Below, piece by piece: positions 1 to 10,488 of a DNA stretch of 64,000 bases; within the stretch, counting starts at the first letter, position 1; every line of letters starts with the position of its first letter. A program made the translations under genes and the position numbers. The notes under the pieces are model-generated. The model was given only the letters and a program-made list of their open reading frames with translations, was not told the origin of the DNA and did not search any database. The stretch is from Haematococcus lacustris (lineage: Eukaryota; Chlorophyta; Chlorophyceae; Chlamydomonadales; Haematococcaceae): positions 9,025,823 to 9,089,822 of the forward strand of contig JASKMD010000031.1 of the NCBI GenBank assembly GCA_030144725.1, read 5' to 3'.

Positions 1-261
1 TGTGAAGTGGTCAGCCTGGCAGAGGCTCTTGGCCGATGCAGGTGCTGGTGGCGCATAAATGATAACACCCTGCCCTCGTGGAATGACCGGCAGAAGATAG
101 GCCCTTATCCGGGGCTGTCTATGCTGCTTGAGTGCACTGTCTGGAGCACATGTGCCATGTCTTTAAGTGATGTGGTTTTATCTATCTTACTGTGCCTACC
201 AAGCTGCTTTGCCTGGCCTGCTTGATGAGATCAGCAGCTCTTATGCCTCTGCTCCTTGCAG

Positions 262-2313
262 CTACCCAGTGACCAACGCTGAAGCCGCTCTGCGTGCCTT
301 GGCCGACTCCAAAGACCTGGACCCTGCGGCCCCCACAGCTGCCAGACCTGTCTTCAACAACCCCAACCGCCCGCCCTGCCAGTGGCTGCTCATGCAACCC
401 CTCACAGCGGACGGGGCAGATGTGGACACAACCCGAGGGGAGGTGGTGCTGCCTATGCATGTGGACGCCTCCTTGCCAGAGTACCTGGTGCGGGTGGAGA
501 CCTATGAGCGCGGCATGGCCAAGCGCTGGCAAGCTGGCGACCGCTTCCGCATGAACTTTGGTGCCAAGGTCAGCCCTGAGAGGGGCGCACTGGGTTGCTG
601 GGTTGCTGCAAGCAATGGGTGTGTTCGTGCATGTGTGGCTGGGCATGTGGTAAGGACACTTTGACTTGTATGACTGTGAGCAGTGCTGCCGCCGAGCTGG
701 TTGGCTATCTGGATTTGTATGGTGAGAGCAGGGCTGCTGCTGGATACAGGGGGAAAACAATTGTTTGATGTGTGCTGCTAGCAATTTTGCCACTGTCACT
801 GTTGTTTGTTTTCCTGTCTGTTCGTGACATTTGTTTGATGGCCAGCCTGCATAATGGCAACCTTTGCACATGACATCTGCCTCCCTGTTGCCCTTGCCCT
901 TGCTCCCGCAGTCCAACAGCAAGGGGACGGCAGGTGTGTGGTACAAGGGCACCATCAAGCGCTTTGTGCAGACCCAGACTCACACTCGGGACTCCAACTA
1001 CGACCCCTGGAACAGCCTGCTGGTGGTGTGGGACAGCGACGGTGGCGTGGCAGAGCATAAGGTAAGGCTGGGCGCCCACATGCCATGTGTGGCTGGCATG
1101 CCTGCCTAGAAGCACCCGCCACGCCACGCTATTTGCCTTGCTCATGTATGAAAGCTGTCACCTCTGCCACAGGTGGTCTAGCAGCTGATCAGCTATACAG
1201 CTGAAGCTATATAGCACACACATGTCTAGACTAGGACTGTGCCAGTGCAGTGTCAGACGAGGAGCATGGTGGTAAATAATGTAGTTGGCGGGTTTTGTGG
1301 GCAGATTGTCACCAGGGCAGATGCACCAACACCTTGTGACCTGCCTTCTTGTTGTGTCGTAGGTGAACCCTTGGGAGATAGAGGTGGACCCAGAGGAGGC
1401 CAAGAGGCGTGAGGAGGAGCGGCGCAAGCAGGCAGAGGCACAGGCTCGTGCCCGGCGTGCCGCCGCCAAGAGCCAGCGCAGCACTCACGTGCACTTGGAC
1501 GACCTGGTGGATGAAGACATCAGTGAGGAGGAGTCGGAGGAGCTGTCCGACAGCGACGACAGCTACGAGGGCAGGTGCGCCTGCTGGTCCCGTTGGGGCA
1601 GGGCCTGCAGCCGCGTTTGCTGTAAATGCTGAGTTGGTGCTAGGGGTGTGAATATAGGAGCACTTGCCTTGGGCACTGGTGATTTGTTGGCTGTGACATC
1701 TGTGTGTGGATCATGATGTCATCATGTCCCCTGCCTTGCGTCCTTCAGGCGAGCCCCAGCCAAGAAGAAGGCCAAGATGCAAAATGATGGTCGGGGTGGC
1801 CGGGGTGGAGGCGGCAACAATATGGCTGCCCAGCGTCAGGCGCAACCTCAGCAGTCCAAGCAAGCCATGGAGGGTCCTGAGGTGCAGCAGTGGCGCCAGC
1901 AGCTGCAGGTTCTGTCCCACAACCTGCAACTGTTGCAACGCCAGGGGCAGGGCAACAGCACCCAGGCCCAGCAGTACGCAGCAGCTATACAGCAGCTGCA
2001 CCGCTACCTGCAAAACCCACAGGCAGCCCGGCAGCAGGTGCTCCAGCAGCAGGCTTACATGGCGCAGCAGCAGCAGCGAGCTGGCCAGGGCACGACCCAG
2101 CTGACCCAGCAGCAGCAAATGCAGTTGGCACAGCAGCAAATGCAGTTGGCACAGCAGCAACGTCAAGGAGGTCTGCCGGCTGGCATCTCTCAGGCTCAGC
2201 TGCAGCAGATGCAGATGCAGCAACAGCAGCTGCGTCAGCAACAGATGCAGCAAATGCAAATGCAACAGCAGCAGCAGGCCCAGCAACAGCAGGCAGGGTG
2301 GCGGCAACAGTAG
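262..2313 (+). CDS. BRWD/PHIP-like protein, C-terminal exons (5' end outside window)
   Basis: Four exons can be joined with matching phases and GT-AG borders: 262-568, 912-1061, 1363-1574 and 1749-2313, stop TAG at 2311. The first three encode a region resembling the beta-rich ancillary domain between the WD40 repeats and bromodomains of BRWD/PHIP chromatin proteins: GDRFRMNF, then VWYKGTIKRF, DPWNSLLVVWD and NPWEIE, which match the family pattern of a WW/WY-G-V strand followed by DPW..L.V.WD and SPWE. A charged Glu/Arg helix and an acidic stretch (EDISEEESEELSDSDD) follow, then a basic link and about 175 residues dominated by Gln (QQQ, MQMQQQQ). No bromodomain follows, unlike animal BRWD proteins, so this may be an algal form or only a related chromatin protein. 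The family is known for histone reading in the nucleus; the role here is inferred. The WD40 part would lie upstream of the window. Confidence 0.55.
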
Positions 2314-2626
2314 AAATGTCTCCCATCGTTTGACGGAGTGCCATCACTCAGCACAAGGGTAATAACTGGCAATAGCAACACAGCAACTGCTAAGGGCCTT
2401 CTACTGCTACTCTGGCACCAGTCCAGGTTGGCTATGCAGTTTACATAGCACATACTGGGTTATGTGCATGTGAAGGCCCCTTGCCGGGGAACACCAGGAT
2501 TGAGGGTTGTGGGGTTAAATACTTGAGTTGGGTAAATGCTAGCGGTGCATGTGGATGGGGCCGACATGGGATGCCATCAGGTGAAGAGGATGATGATGTG
2601 GCTTACACCGCTTAAGCCGTCAGCCG
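2314..2626. other. 3' flank of the BRWD-like gene, no feature
   Basis: This stretch follows the stop codon and probably holds the 3' UTR. No ORF, repeat or clear polyadenylation signal of the green-algal TGTAA type is seen before the LINE fragment begins. A short GAT-rich run lies near 2588. Confidence 0.4.
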
Positions 2627-3622
2627 TTAGGCTGCTAGGCCGCCCTCCCCCTCTAGGGGTTCGGGACTTTCTGTAACGCATTTCATAGCAAGGTGCACAA
2701 ACAAAGGTGCACATGGGCTCAACATGAAGTCATGCAAGTTCTCATTGTTGTTCTGTAAAGTCAAGGCAAACTCCGGCTGCTCCCTGATGGAACTCGTGGC
2801 AGTGCACTCAAAGATGAAATGCATGGCGTCATCCACTACCCCCTCTGTGCATCTGGTGCATGTGCGATCAATGAAAGTTACCCCCTCAAACCGAGCCTTC
2901 TCCACCCCCAGACCGCTGTTGCCTAACCTGAACCTAGTCAGGCTCGTGCGAACTTCTGTAGAGAGCTGTCTGTTCAGCAGGTGTGGTGCCATGTGATTGA
3001 TGCCAATGCCGTCCCCATGCTTGAACCATGCAGCATACGAACATCTCTCCCGATGCACCGTCTCAGGCAGTCTAGGGTCTCCCTCAAACCCAACCCAACG
3101 CCTCCCCCACCTCTCGAGCCACTTGACTTCCATAGCCTTGGTGCCTAGGACCATGTCCGGGCTCAAGGTGAACTCACCCCCCATTAGCTCTCTGGCGGCC
3201 AGCTGGAACTGAGCACTCCAACTAGCCTGACAGCTCCTGCCTAACTCTACATCTGCCTTGATGACCCTCATCAGCAGGTCACTGTGGGAAAGTTTGGCAG
3301 TGTTCCAGAACTTGCATGCAGCCCTTAGCCAGTAAAGTTGGAGGGGCAGCTGCCCCAACTCATGCAGCACCATCAGGCCTGACACTGAGCTACGTACCCC
3401 GGCAGCAAACCTGAGAAAGCTGAGCATGCGTGTTTGCACTGGGTTGGAGAGTTGCACACCATGCCCAAGGAAAGCAGTGCCCCATACCTGGCTGCCATAC
3501 AGCCCTAAGGGGAGCACAAACGCTCTAATGAGGTGACACAGGGCATATGGATCATGCAGGACCCCATACTCTCTGGCACGCTTGCACGCCTGGCGCATGG
3601 CGAGGAACATGCCAGCCCTCAA
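2627..3622 (-). pseudogene. Non-LTR retrotransposon (LINE) ORF2 C-terminal fragment
   Basis: A 331-codon frame runs to a stop at 2627. It lacks the reverse-transcriptase palm (no YxDD) and matches the region after it in LINE ORF2 proteins: an Arg/Lys-rich helix, a segment reading LGLYGSQVWG typical of the RT thumb, and near residue 265 a CTRC...H...C knuckle (C-x2-C-x9-H-x4-C) like the C-terminal zinc knuckle of many LINEs. The upstream end falls in unrelated pyrimidine-rich DNA, which fits 5' truncation during target-primed reverse transcription. No clear poly-A or microsatellite tail or target duplication was found, so the ends are uncertain. The frame is open, so the copy may be fairly young, but it cannot be autonomous. 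Confidence 0.7.
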
Positions 3623-3968
3623 GGTACAAGGTACACATGCTGATGGCTACAGGTGCATGAGGAGCCGACTGAGCTTGGCTGACCACTCCGCCACATGGCC
3701 ACCACCAACACACCTTAACCCACCATCTCCCAACCTCGTCTACCCCGCCCAGCTCCCAGTAACCCCTCCTCCCAGCCTGCCATCAGCCTCCTCCCCCCTA
3801 ACTCTCCTTCTCCTCGCCTCCTACCTCTCCCCAATCTCTCCTTCACCCATCTCCCCCCTACCTCTCGTTCACCCATCTCCGTATCCATCACCCCCCATCA
3901 CCCTGACCACCGAGCCAAGCCCGTAGCCCCGCTCAGCCACTCACCCACCCACCTCTCAATCCCTAACC
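3623..3968. other. Pyrimidine-rich spacer upstream of the gene at 3969
   Basis: Sequence 3700-3960 is strongly C/T-rich on the + strand with repeated CTCCC and CACCC motifs. No convincing coding frame. It may be the promoter/5' UTR of the + strand gene that starts at 3969, but no motif proves it. Confidence 0.35.
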
Positions 3969-5815
3969 ATGAAAAGAACCAAGAAGAGATCAAGCAAGGC
4001 CAAGAGTGCTCAGCTCTATGCACTCAACAAGTCGCCAAGGGCTGGCTATCTGCATTGCCCTAACAACATCAAGGCTGCAGCTTGTACGGCACAAGCGACA
4101 AACCGTGATCTGCAGGCTGAGGTGCAGCGGTTGAGGGATGTGGAGCAGTCCCTTATGGGCACAGTGGATGGGTTGCAGGGCGACCTAGACGACCTGCAGG
4201 CAGCACACCAAAGCCTGCAGGGTGAGCACACGGCTTTGCAGCAGGTGGCATCCAGAGCGGCAGCTACCAATCACTCCCTACGGGCTGCAGTCTGCAAGGG
4301 CAAGTGCATATCTACCGGCACAAACGCCACCCCCACCACTCCCCATTCACCTTCAAGCAGAGGCAGCAACTGCTGGTTTTGGAGCAGCACCCTGTCTCAG
4401 TTGAGGTGTTGAGGCGGTGTGCAGAGGCTGGCTATGGAAGGCTGGATGGCCATGGCCGGCCCACGGGCAGCATGCCAGAGCAGCTCAGCCCAGCCGGCCT
4501 CGCACCCTCACCAACAGACATCTTCATTCCAACTCAAGAGGGCCCTGTGGGGAGGCCGGCAGCCAGGACTGCACCCTACAATGCTCACCACTGCTTGAGC
4601 ACCGTCAGGTTGCATCTAGAGACCGGTGTAAGCCGCCGTGCCCTCTCCAAGTGCCGGCAGTTCTTCGTCTCTGAGCAGTGCGTCCTCCCCAACCCACACC
4701 GGCCAGGCAAGACATCCACAGTTGGGCGTGAATTCCACATCGTGTCCACCTACATGCGGCGCAAGACCCTTGGTAAGATGCGTGGTAGTGGTAGTGGTAG
4801 GGAAGTGGTAGGGGGTGGGAGGGGGGGCCTGAGGGGGGGGCTGAGGGGGGGGCTGAGGGGGGGGCTGAGGGAGGGCTGAGGCTGGGAGTAACCGCATGTC
4901 TTTGCTCTGCTGCCTGCTTTCAGACCAACTATTGCGCGCAAAGGCAATACACCTGCAATTTGATGGGTGCACATGCGATCGCCATGGCAAGGTGCTCGTA
5001 TTGCGAGTGACAGCAGCAGTCACCCCGCAGCACCTCCCAGAAGGCTGGGAGCAGAGGCCCGGTGGTGGGGCTGGGGCAAGGGCTGGGGCTGGGGCTGCGG
5101 CTGGGGCTGGGGCTGGGGCTGGGGCTGGGGCTGGGGCTGGGGCTGGGGCTGGGGCTGGGGCTGGGGCTGGGGCTGGGGCTGGGGCTGGGGCTGGGGCTGG
5201 GGCTGGGGCTGGGGCTGGGGCTGGGGCTGGGGCTGGGGCTGGGGCTGGGGCTGGGGCTGGGGCTGGGGCTGGGGCTGGGGCTGGGGCTGGGGCTGGGGCT
5301 GGGGCTGGGGCTGGGGCTGGGGCTGGGGCTGGGGCTGGGGCTGGGGCTGGGGCTGGGGCTGGGGCTGGGGCTGGGGCTGGGGCTGGGGCTGGGGCAGCAG
5401 CTGGGGCTGGGGCTGGAGCTGGAGCTGGGGCAGCAGCTGGGGCTGGGGCTGGGGCAGCAGTTGGGGCAGCAGCTGGGGCTGGGGCTGGGGCTGGGGCAGC
5501 AGATGGGGCAGCAGCTGGGGCTGGGGCTGGGGCAGCAGCTGGGGCAGCAGCTGGGGCTGGAGCTGGGGCAAGCGTGAGGCACCTGCAGCTAACAAGTCGA
5601 GGGCAGCAAAGCAAGGTGAGACAACACCACGTACTGCACCTAGCACCTTGTTTAAGCGTAGTAGAGCAGCCGGTAATGCACTTGCGCCAGCAGCAGCTCC
5701 AAAATCTCATAGTGGTATCCAGTCGTCACGACTGCCGTCGTCGCGTCCACATGCCAAAAGCAAGACATGTTCCGACTGCTGCTGCGTGTTGCAGGTGCCA
5801 CTCACAACAGCGTGA
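3969..5815 (+). CDS. Unidentified spliced gene with coiled coil, RNase H-fold-like patch and Gly-Ala tract
   Basis: Start ATG at 3969 ([12 protein letters not shown], basic). Residues about 40-105 form a coiled coil rich in Leu, Gln, Glu and Asp. Near 4300 the coding potential moves to another frame ([16 protein letters not shown], then [19 protein letters not shown]), so either a small frameshift or a missed intron is present. Two introns are phase-consistent: 4773-4923 and 5616-5794, ending in a stop at 5813. After the first intron the protein reads [16 protein letters not shown], reminiscent of the first catalytic Asp strand of RNase H-fold transposases, but this alone does not prove a transposase. 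Then comes an uninterrupted (Gly-Ala)n run of more than 100 residues encoded by a GGGGCT repeat. Function not recognised; a decayed or domesticated transposase is one option. Confidence 0.4.
5095..5580 (+). repeat. (GGGGCT)n hexanucleotide repeat
   Basis: About 300 bp (roughly 5101-5394) is an almost perfect GGGGCT array, followed to 5580 by an interrupted version with GGGGCAGCA units. All six frames stay open: Gly-Ala, Gly-Leu and Gly-Trp on +; Ala-Pro, Ser-Pro and Gln-Pro on -. The spliced gene at 3969 would read it as Gly-Ala. The G4 runs favour G-quadruplex formation. Confidence 0.95.
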
Positions 5816-6058
5816 CGAAGCGTGCTAGTGCGGCGCGCCTCGCATGTGGCGAAATCGCATGAATTCAAATGTGTATCTTTGGACAGGCACTGAGCACCGC
5901 TGAGAGCGAGATAGTTTTTGCTGCGTCTGCCATATTGTAGCAATGGCTCTCCTCTGTTCAAAGCACTGTTTACATATATTTTTGACTGAGTGGCTGCGGA
6001 GATACGGGCTTCATAACTTCAATTTACCCGGATCTAAACGTTTTTTGACCATGTTTTA
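5816..6058. other. Spacer between the spliced gene and the PIF/Harbinger element
   Basis: No coding frame, repeat or signal is supported here. The last three bases (TTA, 6056-6058) are the left target-site duplicate of the transposon that follows. Confidence 0.5.
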
Positions 6059-6499
6059 CGGCGCGTTTCCAATGCACGGAGAAAAGAGAAAAGAGATCGG
6101 AGAGAAAGAGAAGAGAAAGGGAGAAAGAGAAGGAGAAAAAGAGATCGCCGCCAGCCCATGTCCCTCTAACTGCCGCCAACGGTCCGGATCTCTTCTCTCC
6201 CGTTTCCAATGCGCGGAGATAGAGACGAATAACTCTCCTAGAGTGAGCTCCATTTCATCTCTTTTTCTAGCTAGCGTCCTCCAGGGCGACCCCCCCAGGA
6301 GAAAAAGAGATGTGACCGAGAGATGTGACCTTTTGCACCGGAGCATTGCCGTGACGCCCCAATGTCCCGTTGCCGCTTCTGCGTCGTCACTAAAGCCGAA
6401 GGAGCTGATGAAGAGGACAGGTGCCCAAGAGATGGTGCTCGTCCGTGTTGTTATGGCAATAGGAAAAAGCACAAACCAAAACTTCGGGTAGCAACTGGG

Positions 6500-6800
6500 A
6501 TAACATTAGCACCCGCGTTGTTGCTGAGCTGAGGAGCATCAGTTGCTAGACGAGCACCGCAACTTCAACGCGGAGCAGTGCAGAACGCTCTACAAGAAAC
6601 TCTAGGACAGTTGTAAGCTGTTCAACAACGCTATGGGGCCCAATCGCACAGGTTTGAACAACGCTTGCTTGCTTTGCTTGCTCGCTTCCAGCTCTGTCTC
6701 ATCATGGTTTGTGCTCTGGCTGTGTGTTGTTGTGCAGCAAGTGGTGAAGACAAGGTAGAGTTGCAAGCAGACTTCACCAAGCTACGTGAGGAAGAGAAAG
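6500..6800 (+). pseudogene. Myb/SANT-like DNA-binding protein remnant of the PIF/Harbinger element
   Basis: Reading in pieces, the plus strand gives NWDNISTRVVAELRS, then HRNFNAEQCRTLYKKL, a stop, then LFNNAMGPNRTGLNN. This order (W..I, NAEQCR..YKKL, N..GPNRTG) is like the Myb-like proteins that accompany PIF transposases, which help bind the transposon ends. At least one frameshift and one TAG interrupt it. A coiled-coil-like stretch (KVELQADFTKLREEEKELQG) follows in another frame near 6750. Assignment rests on pattern likeness and on lying in the element. Confidence 0.35.
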
Positions 6801-7176
6801 AACTACAAGGCATGATCAGAGAGCCAGTGACCGAGAGCCATCGACCGAGAGCCAGTGGTGCAGCACCATCACCCCAAGCACCAGCAGCAAGTGGTGCAGC
6901 ACCAGCAGCCCAAGGAGTGCATCAGATGTATCTTCAGCAGCTCGCCATTTTATACCAGGCGGTCCAAAGGCAACAGAAACAGCAGGACCAGGTGGCAGCT
7001 GTGGAAGGCAGCTGTGGAAGGAGCAGGACCAGGTGGCAGCTGTGGAAGACCATTATGTCCCAGGCGTTTGGCCCTGGCACGCCCAAGGAGGGTACACATT
7101 AGTTCTATAGCTAATTAGGTGATGGTTATCCAGCCTTTTGTGTGTGTAACAGAAGACACACGACTGTTGTGTTACA

Positions 7177-7407
7177 TCAACCCATGGTTGCAAACAAAAC
7201 AACTTGTCCACGGTGTGCCGGATGAGGGATCTGCCGCTGGGCCTCATGCAACCTACGGTTGAAATCTGCCAAGACCTCATCCCTACGCAGCAACTCATCA
7301 GGATTCATGGGCTGCACACCTCGCATGACGCAGATGTTGTGCAGCAGGAAGCACGCCATGATGACATACGGAGCAGTATCAACCTCTGTGCGCAAGCCGT
7401 GATGAAA
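7177..7407 (-). pseudogene. PIF/Harbinger transposase, C-terminal fragment (DDE superfamily)
   Basis: The minus frame reads FHHGLRTEVDTAPYVIMACF then LLHNICVMRG, closely matching the end of the PIF/Harbinger DDE domain, where a conserved helix ...AP.II.ACC.LHN.C... carries the region near the last catalytic Glu. About 45 further residues follow before the stop. A stop lies immediately upstream in frame, so the fragment either starts at a splice acceptor (AAG|TG near 7411) or is broken. The earlier catalytic Asp motifs were not recognised upstream with confidence. Confidence 0.55.
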
Positions 7408-8162
7408 CACTTAAATGTTGCTGGGGTGTGTGGCTTCGTTCGATGAAGGCGTCGGCGGCGGCTGGAAAGTGGACTTCCATGCATCTCTTTTCTCTTTTCT
7501 TCAGGTCCCACAAGGTCTCTTTGGCAAAATGTACCGTGAGCCATTTGATGCCGCGCTTACACAGCCGTGATCAGCGAGCCTTCCCGATATGCCTACTGCA
7601 TCAAAGGGCCTGCACGGCCTGGGCGCCCACCAGTGTCGACAAGTGTCCAGGTGGCAAGGTTACTGTAGATGGATGCGGCGTTCATTCTAATGCGGGTGCC
7701 AGTAGGTACGGTCTACAACAGCGCTAGCGCGAGGGCCGGCGGTTATGTCGGGTAACCGGGTGGCTCGCATCTCGCATCGGGCTGCCGCAGCTCGCTCGCA
7801 ACATGCCTAAGCGTTGCACTGGCCCTCCTCCACCACCGCATTAAAGCATATGCAGGCAGCATGTCCGAAGGAATTGTTTCTTGTGGTCTCTCCTTCGACG
7901 ACATTATCGAGAGGGCTGATGAATGCCTTGAGAATAGGTCGGAGCAGCAGAAATAGGAAGCCGTTGCAGCTCAGGCTGCACATGTGGCAAGGTTCAGCAA
8001 GGAAATTGCGTCATTTCTGCGGCCCTCACAAGGGAACCATGACAAATGAAGATGGTGTCAGTCAGGTCAGTGGGTCTAGTAGGGGATAGGCATGCGCTGT
8101 GGACAGCTGCTGTCCAGTAGCCAGCTGCCTTGAAGCAGTCAGTCAGCTTTGCGCACTGATGC

Positions 8163-9362
8163 TCACTGATGATCCAGGTCGACAGACCCAAGGCAGCAAT
8201 GGAATGCTGACCCTGGCTGGACTGACTGTGGCGCAGGAGGGGGCAAGCTGTTGCAGGCGCATACGGCTGGGTAGTTTGGTGACGTGGAGCAGCCAGCAGC
8301 CTTGCCGGCAGCCTCTGGACCCTGGATGGGAGGAGTGGAGGGAGAGGCAGAGGCTGATCCCTGGCTAAGGGAAGAGGGTAGGAATGGAGTGCTTGGAGGT
8401 GGTGGTGTGAGGAGGGAGCTGTCAGTTGCAAAACGAGACGGCTGCCTGATCACCCTGGCGGGTCTGGCAGAGGTCGAGGTGATGGTTGGAGATGGCTGGG
8501 GTTGGAGATAAGGAGTTGTTGGGGCTGGGTGGCGCATGGGCAGTGCAAACTGCATGATGATGTCCAGGTTGTCCCCCTTGCTATCAAAGCCGACAGTGCC
8601 ACTGCCCGCTTGAGCACATAGGCCTGCAACAAGGAGAACGATAGCTTGATGGTAGTGGTAGTGGTAGTAGTAGGTAGTGGTAAGCTTGCATGGTGGGGAT
8701 GAGCTTCTATGGTTTTAGCAACTTGGTATCATTGTCACTTCTTGGCTGTCATTGTAACTCACCAAATTGATGCTTGTGGGCCTGATGACAGATGTCATCC
8801 ATGGCCCGCCGCAGGGTCATGCCGCAGGGTCATGCCGCAAAGTTCTCAAAGCCCCAAAGCGTTGTGATAAACAACAACTCGCTACAACACGGAAAGACAC
8901 ACCTGCAGGCCAACCATCTCCCCAGCCGCAGCCAACCAGTGTCTCACGCTGTGTTGCTTAAGCTCCTCAATCTGGGCTTGCATCCGCTGCTCACGCTGCT
9001 GGGATGCATGGGCATCAGAGCCAAGCTGCGTCTGGGATGCTTGCAACTCCACCTCCAACTCCTATACACATGAGAGCACAACATATGGGCTTGGGCTGGG
9101 GCTGGGGCACACACAGGGGCTGGGGAGATGGGGGTAAATGCACAAGCAGCAAGGGCAGAAGGGGTAGAGGGAGCAGGGAACAGATTTGATGTCTTGGCTA
9201 AGTTGCAGGGAACAGAGCCACGGAGGCAAGGGCCTGCAGAAGCCTCACCTTGAACCGCTTTGCGATGAAGCCGGCCTTGCGGGTCCACGGTGCAAGGCCA
9301 GCTGCAACCCGAGCTGCCATAATCGCCGATCCTTTCTTGCTACGCTGACTGCGTCGGCCCAT
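8163..9362 (-). CDS. Spliced coiled-coil protein of unknown function inside the PIF-type element
   Basis: Start ATG at 9362 (MGRRSQRSKKGSAIMAAR, basic). Exon 1 is 9249-9362 and exon 2 is 8903-9061; both are phase 0 with good GT-AG borders. Exon 2 is a coiled coil (ELEVELQASQTQL, REQRMQAQIEELKQH). A third exon ending at 8763 (MDDICHQAHKHQFG) joins in phase to a last exon 8163-8623 (GFDSKGDNLDIIMQFALPMR, then a Pro/Ser-rich tail). Exon 3 has an in-frame TGA just before its clear part, beside a 13-bp tandem duplication (GCGGCATGACCCT twice near 8813-8840), so the gene may be broken or the exon start misjudged. It may be a passenger or second protein of the transposon. Family not recognised. Confidence 0.4.
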
Positions 9363-9402
9363 CGCTAATTATGGCCGCCAGTCTGCATCATTTGCGCCGC
9401 TG

Positions 9403-9768
9403 ATGAACGCTGGTGGTAGCTTAGAGGAACCAGAACAACCTCATCTACTTTCGCAGCCCGGTGAGCGCGAGATGATGGGGTACTTTAGACATGAGCATGC
9501 TAGGTATGTCTGGGCGTATGTATGGGGTGATAATCTGAAGGATAACGCAATCAAAGTAGATGAAGTTCTTGGGGCACACCGCTTGCATCTCAACATGAGG
9601 TCAGCACAGCGTTTGATGCACTTCCTGCCCAGAAATGAGGTTTCAACTAACTGTAATTGCATGAGCCTCCCAACCTGCGCAGGGCAGATGTATTACACTG
9701 CAATAGCTTCCCGTGGGAGCTATGAGCATACCCCAAAGCTAGGGCGCAGAAACCAGACGGATACGTAG
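9403..9768 (+). CDS. Hypothetical ORF inside the PIF-type element
   Basis: A 121-codon frame starts 40 bp from, and divergent to, the gene starting at 9362. The first 85 residues look protein-like (FRHEHARYVWAYVWGDN, RLHLNMRSAQRLMHFLPRNE); the rest may be intron. No family recognised. The shared gap of 40 bp would have to serve as a bidirectional promoter if both are genes. Confidence 0.25.
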   Translation: MNAGGSLEEPEQPHLLSQPGEREMMGYFRHEHARYVWAYVWGDNLKDNAIKVDEVLGAHRLHLNMRSAQRLMHFLPRNEVSTNCNCMSLPTCAGQMYYTAIASRGSYEHTPKLGRRNQTDT

Positions 9769-10136
9769 CAGCAACAAGCAGCAAATCGATCTCAAAAACA
9801 GCACTGCAAATTTGCATGCCGGCACCCCATCACGGCACGCCGACCGACCGACTAGTGACCGCTCTACCTCGCTCGTCGTTGCGGCGCTGTTGTATGCACG
9901 TGCACTACCGTCAGGGTGCAAGGAGTCACTGGTGCAAGGATACCGCGGAGGGGGGCAATGTTGACTTTAGCCCGTCCCTCGCAGGCCAAGCTCCGGAGCG
10001 CCACGCCGTAGCGGGGCGTCGCGGTTTGACCTCTTGAAGTTCAGTGTACGCGACAAAAAGTGACGGTACAGTTTTTCGAGCCATTTTACCTGACCTTGTG
10101 GGACCTGACTTTTCTCCGTCCATTGGAAACGCGCCG

Positions 10137-10488
10137 TTAGAAGGCTGTAACAAAGGCAACCGACACCCACTTATGTGTTAACCGTCAATTACAGCAAAAA
10201 GTGCGGCTGCGCCGCAAAAACTGCAAGGACGTGAACGCTCTCGACCTCCGCCAGGGGCCTCCGGCCCCTGGCGGAGGTCTCGAGCGTTCACTCGGAACTG
10301 CTTCGTCATTGCAGTTATCCTCATCGTATCACAGGGGGGTGGTTTTCAGGTAGCTGGGAACGCCTGAGTTACCCCCTCAAACCAAGCCTTCTCCTCAGGT
10401 GTAGAGGAGCTTGCGGTCGTGCTGTTTGCTTTCGTGGCCATAGCAGGTTCCATAACCTGTAAACACGGTCTCAGCTTGACTGTAGACA
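10137..10488. other. Spacer between two DNA transposons, holding a hairpin and a short ORF start
   Basis: Between the PIF-type element and the KDZ element there is a 29-bp-arm hairpin (10231-10291) and a minus-strand reading frame starting at 10453 (MEPAMATKANSTTASSS, then KAWFEGVTQAFPAT) that stops at 10346. The start lies about 30 bp from the KDZ target duplicate, so the KDZ insertion may sit in a 5' leader; the ORF is too short to judge. Confidence 0.35.
10231..10291. repeat. Perfect-core hairpin, 29-bp arms, 3-nt loop
   Basis: The arms 10231-10259 and 10263-10291 are reverse complements at 27 of 29 positions around a TCC loop; the core CTCCGCCAGGGGCC pairs fully. It could be a tiny foldback element or a cruciform-forming site. 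Nothing coding spans it. Confidence 0.85.

Larger units (their letters stand above)
6059..10136. mobile_element. PIF/Harbinger-type DNA transposon (4078 bp) with TTA target duplication
   Basis: The ends are inverted copies of 28 bp beginning CGGCGCGTTTCCAATG; 27 of 28 positions agree (6059-6086 against 10109-10136). TTA stands on both sides (6056-6058 and 10137-10139), the 3-bp TWA target duplication typical of the PIF/Harbinger superfamily. Inside, a minus-strand fragment near 7177-7407 resembles the C terminus of PIF transposases and a broken plus-strand stretch near 6500-6660 resembles the Myb/SANT-like second protein of these elements. A separate spliced gene (8163-9362, -) and an ORF (9403-9768, +) also lie inside. 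Degenerate TIR-like sequences recur at about 6201 and 7483-7525, suggesting nested or rearranged relatives. The coding parts look decayed, so mobility in cis is unlikely. Confidence 0.75.

Noticed and set aside
6060..6310. Lys/Glu-rich ORF at 5943-6491
   Set aside because: A purine-rich tract and the TIR cause it; it crosses the transposon border, so it cannot be an old gene.
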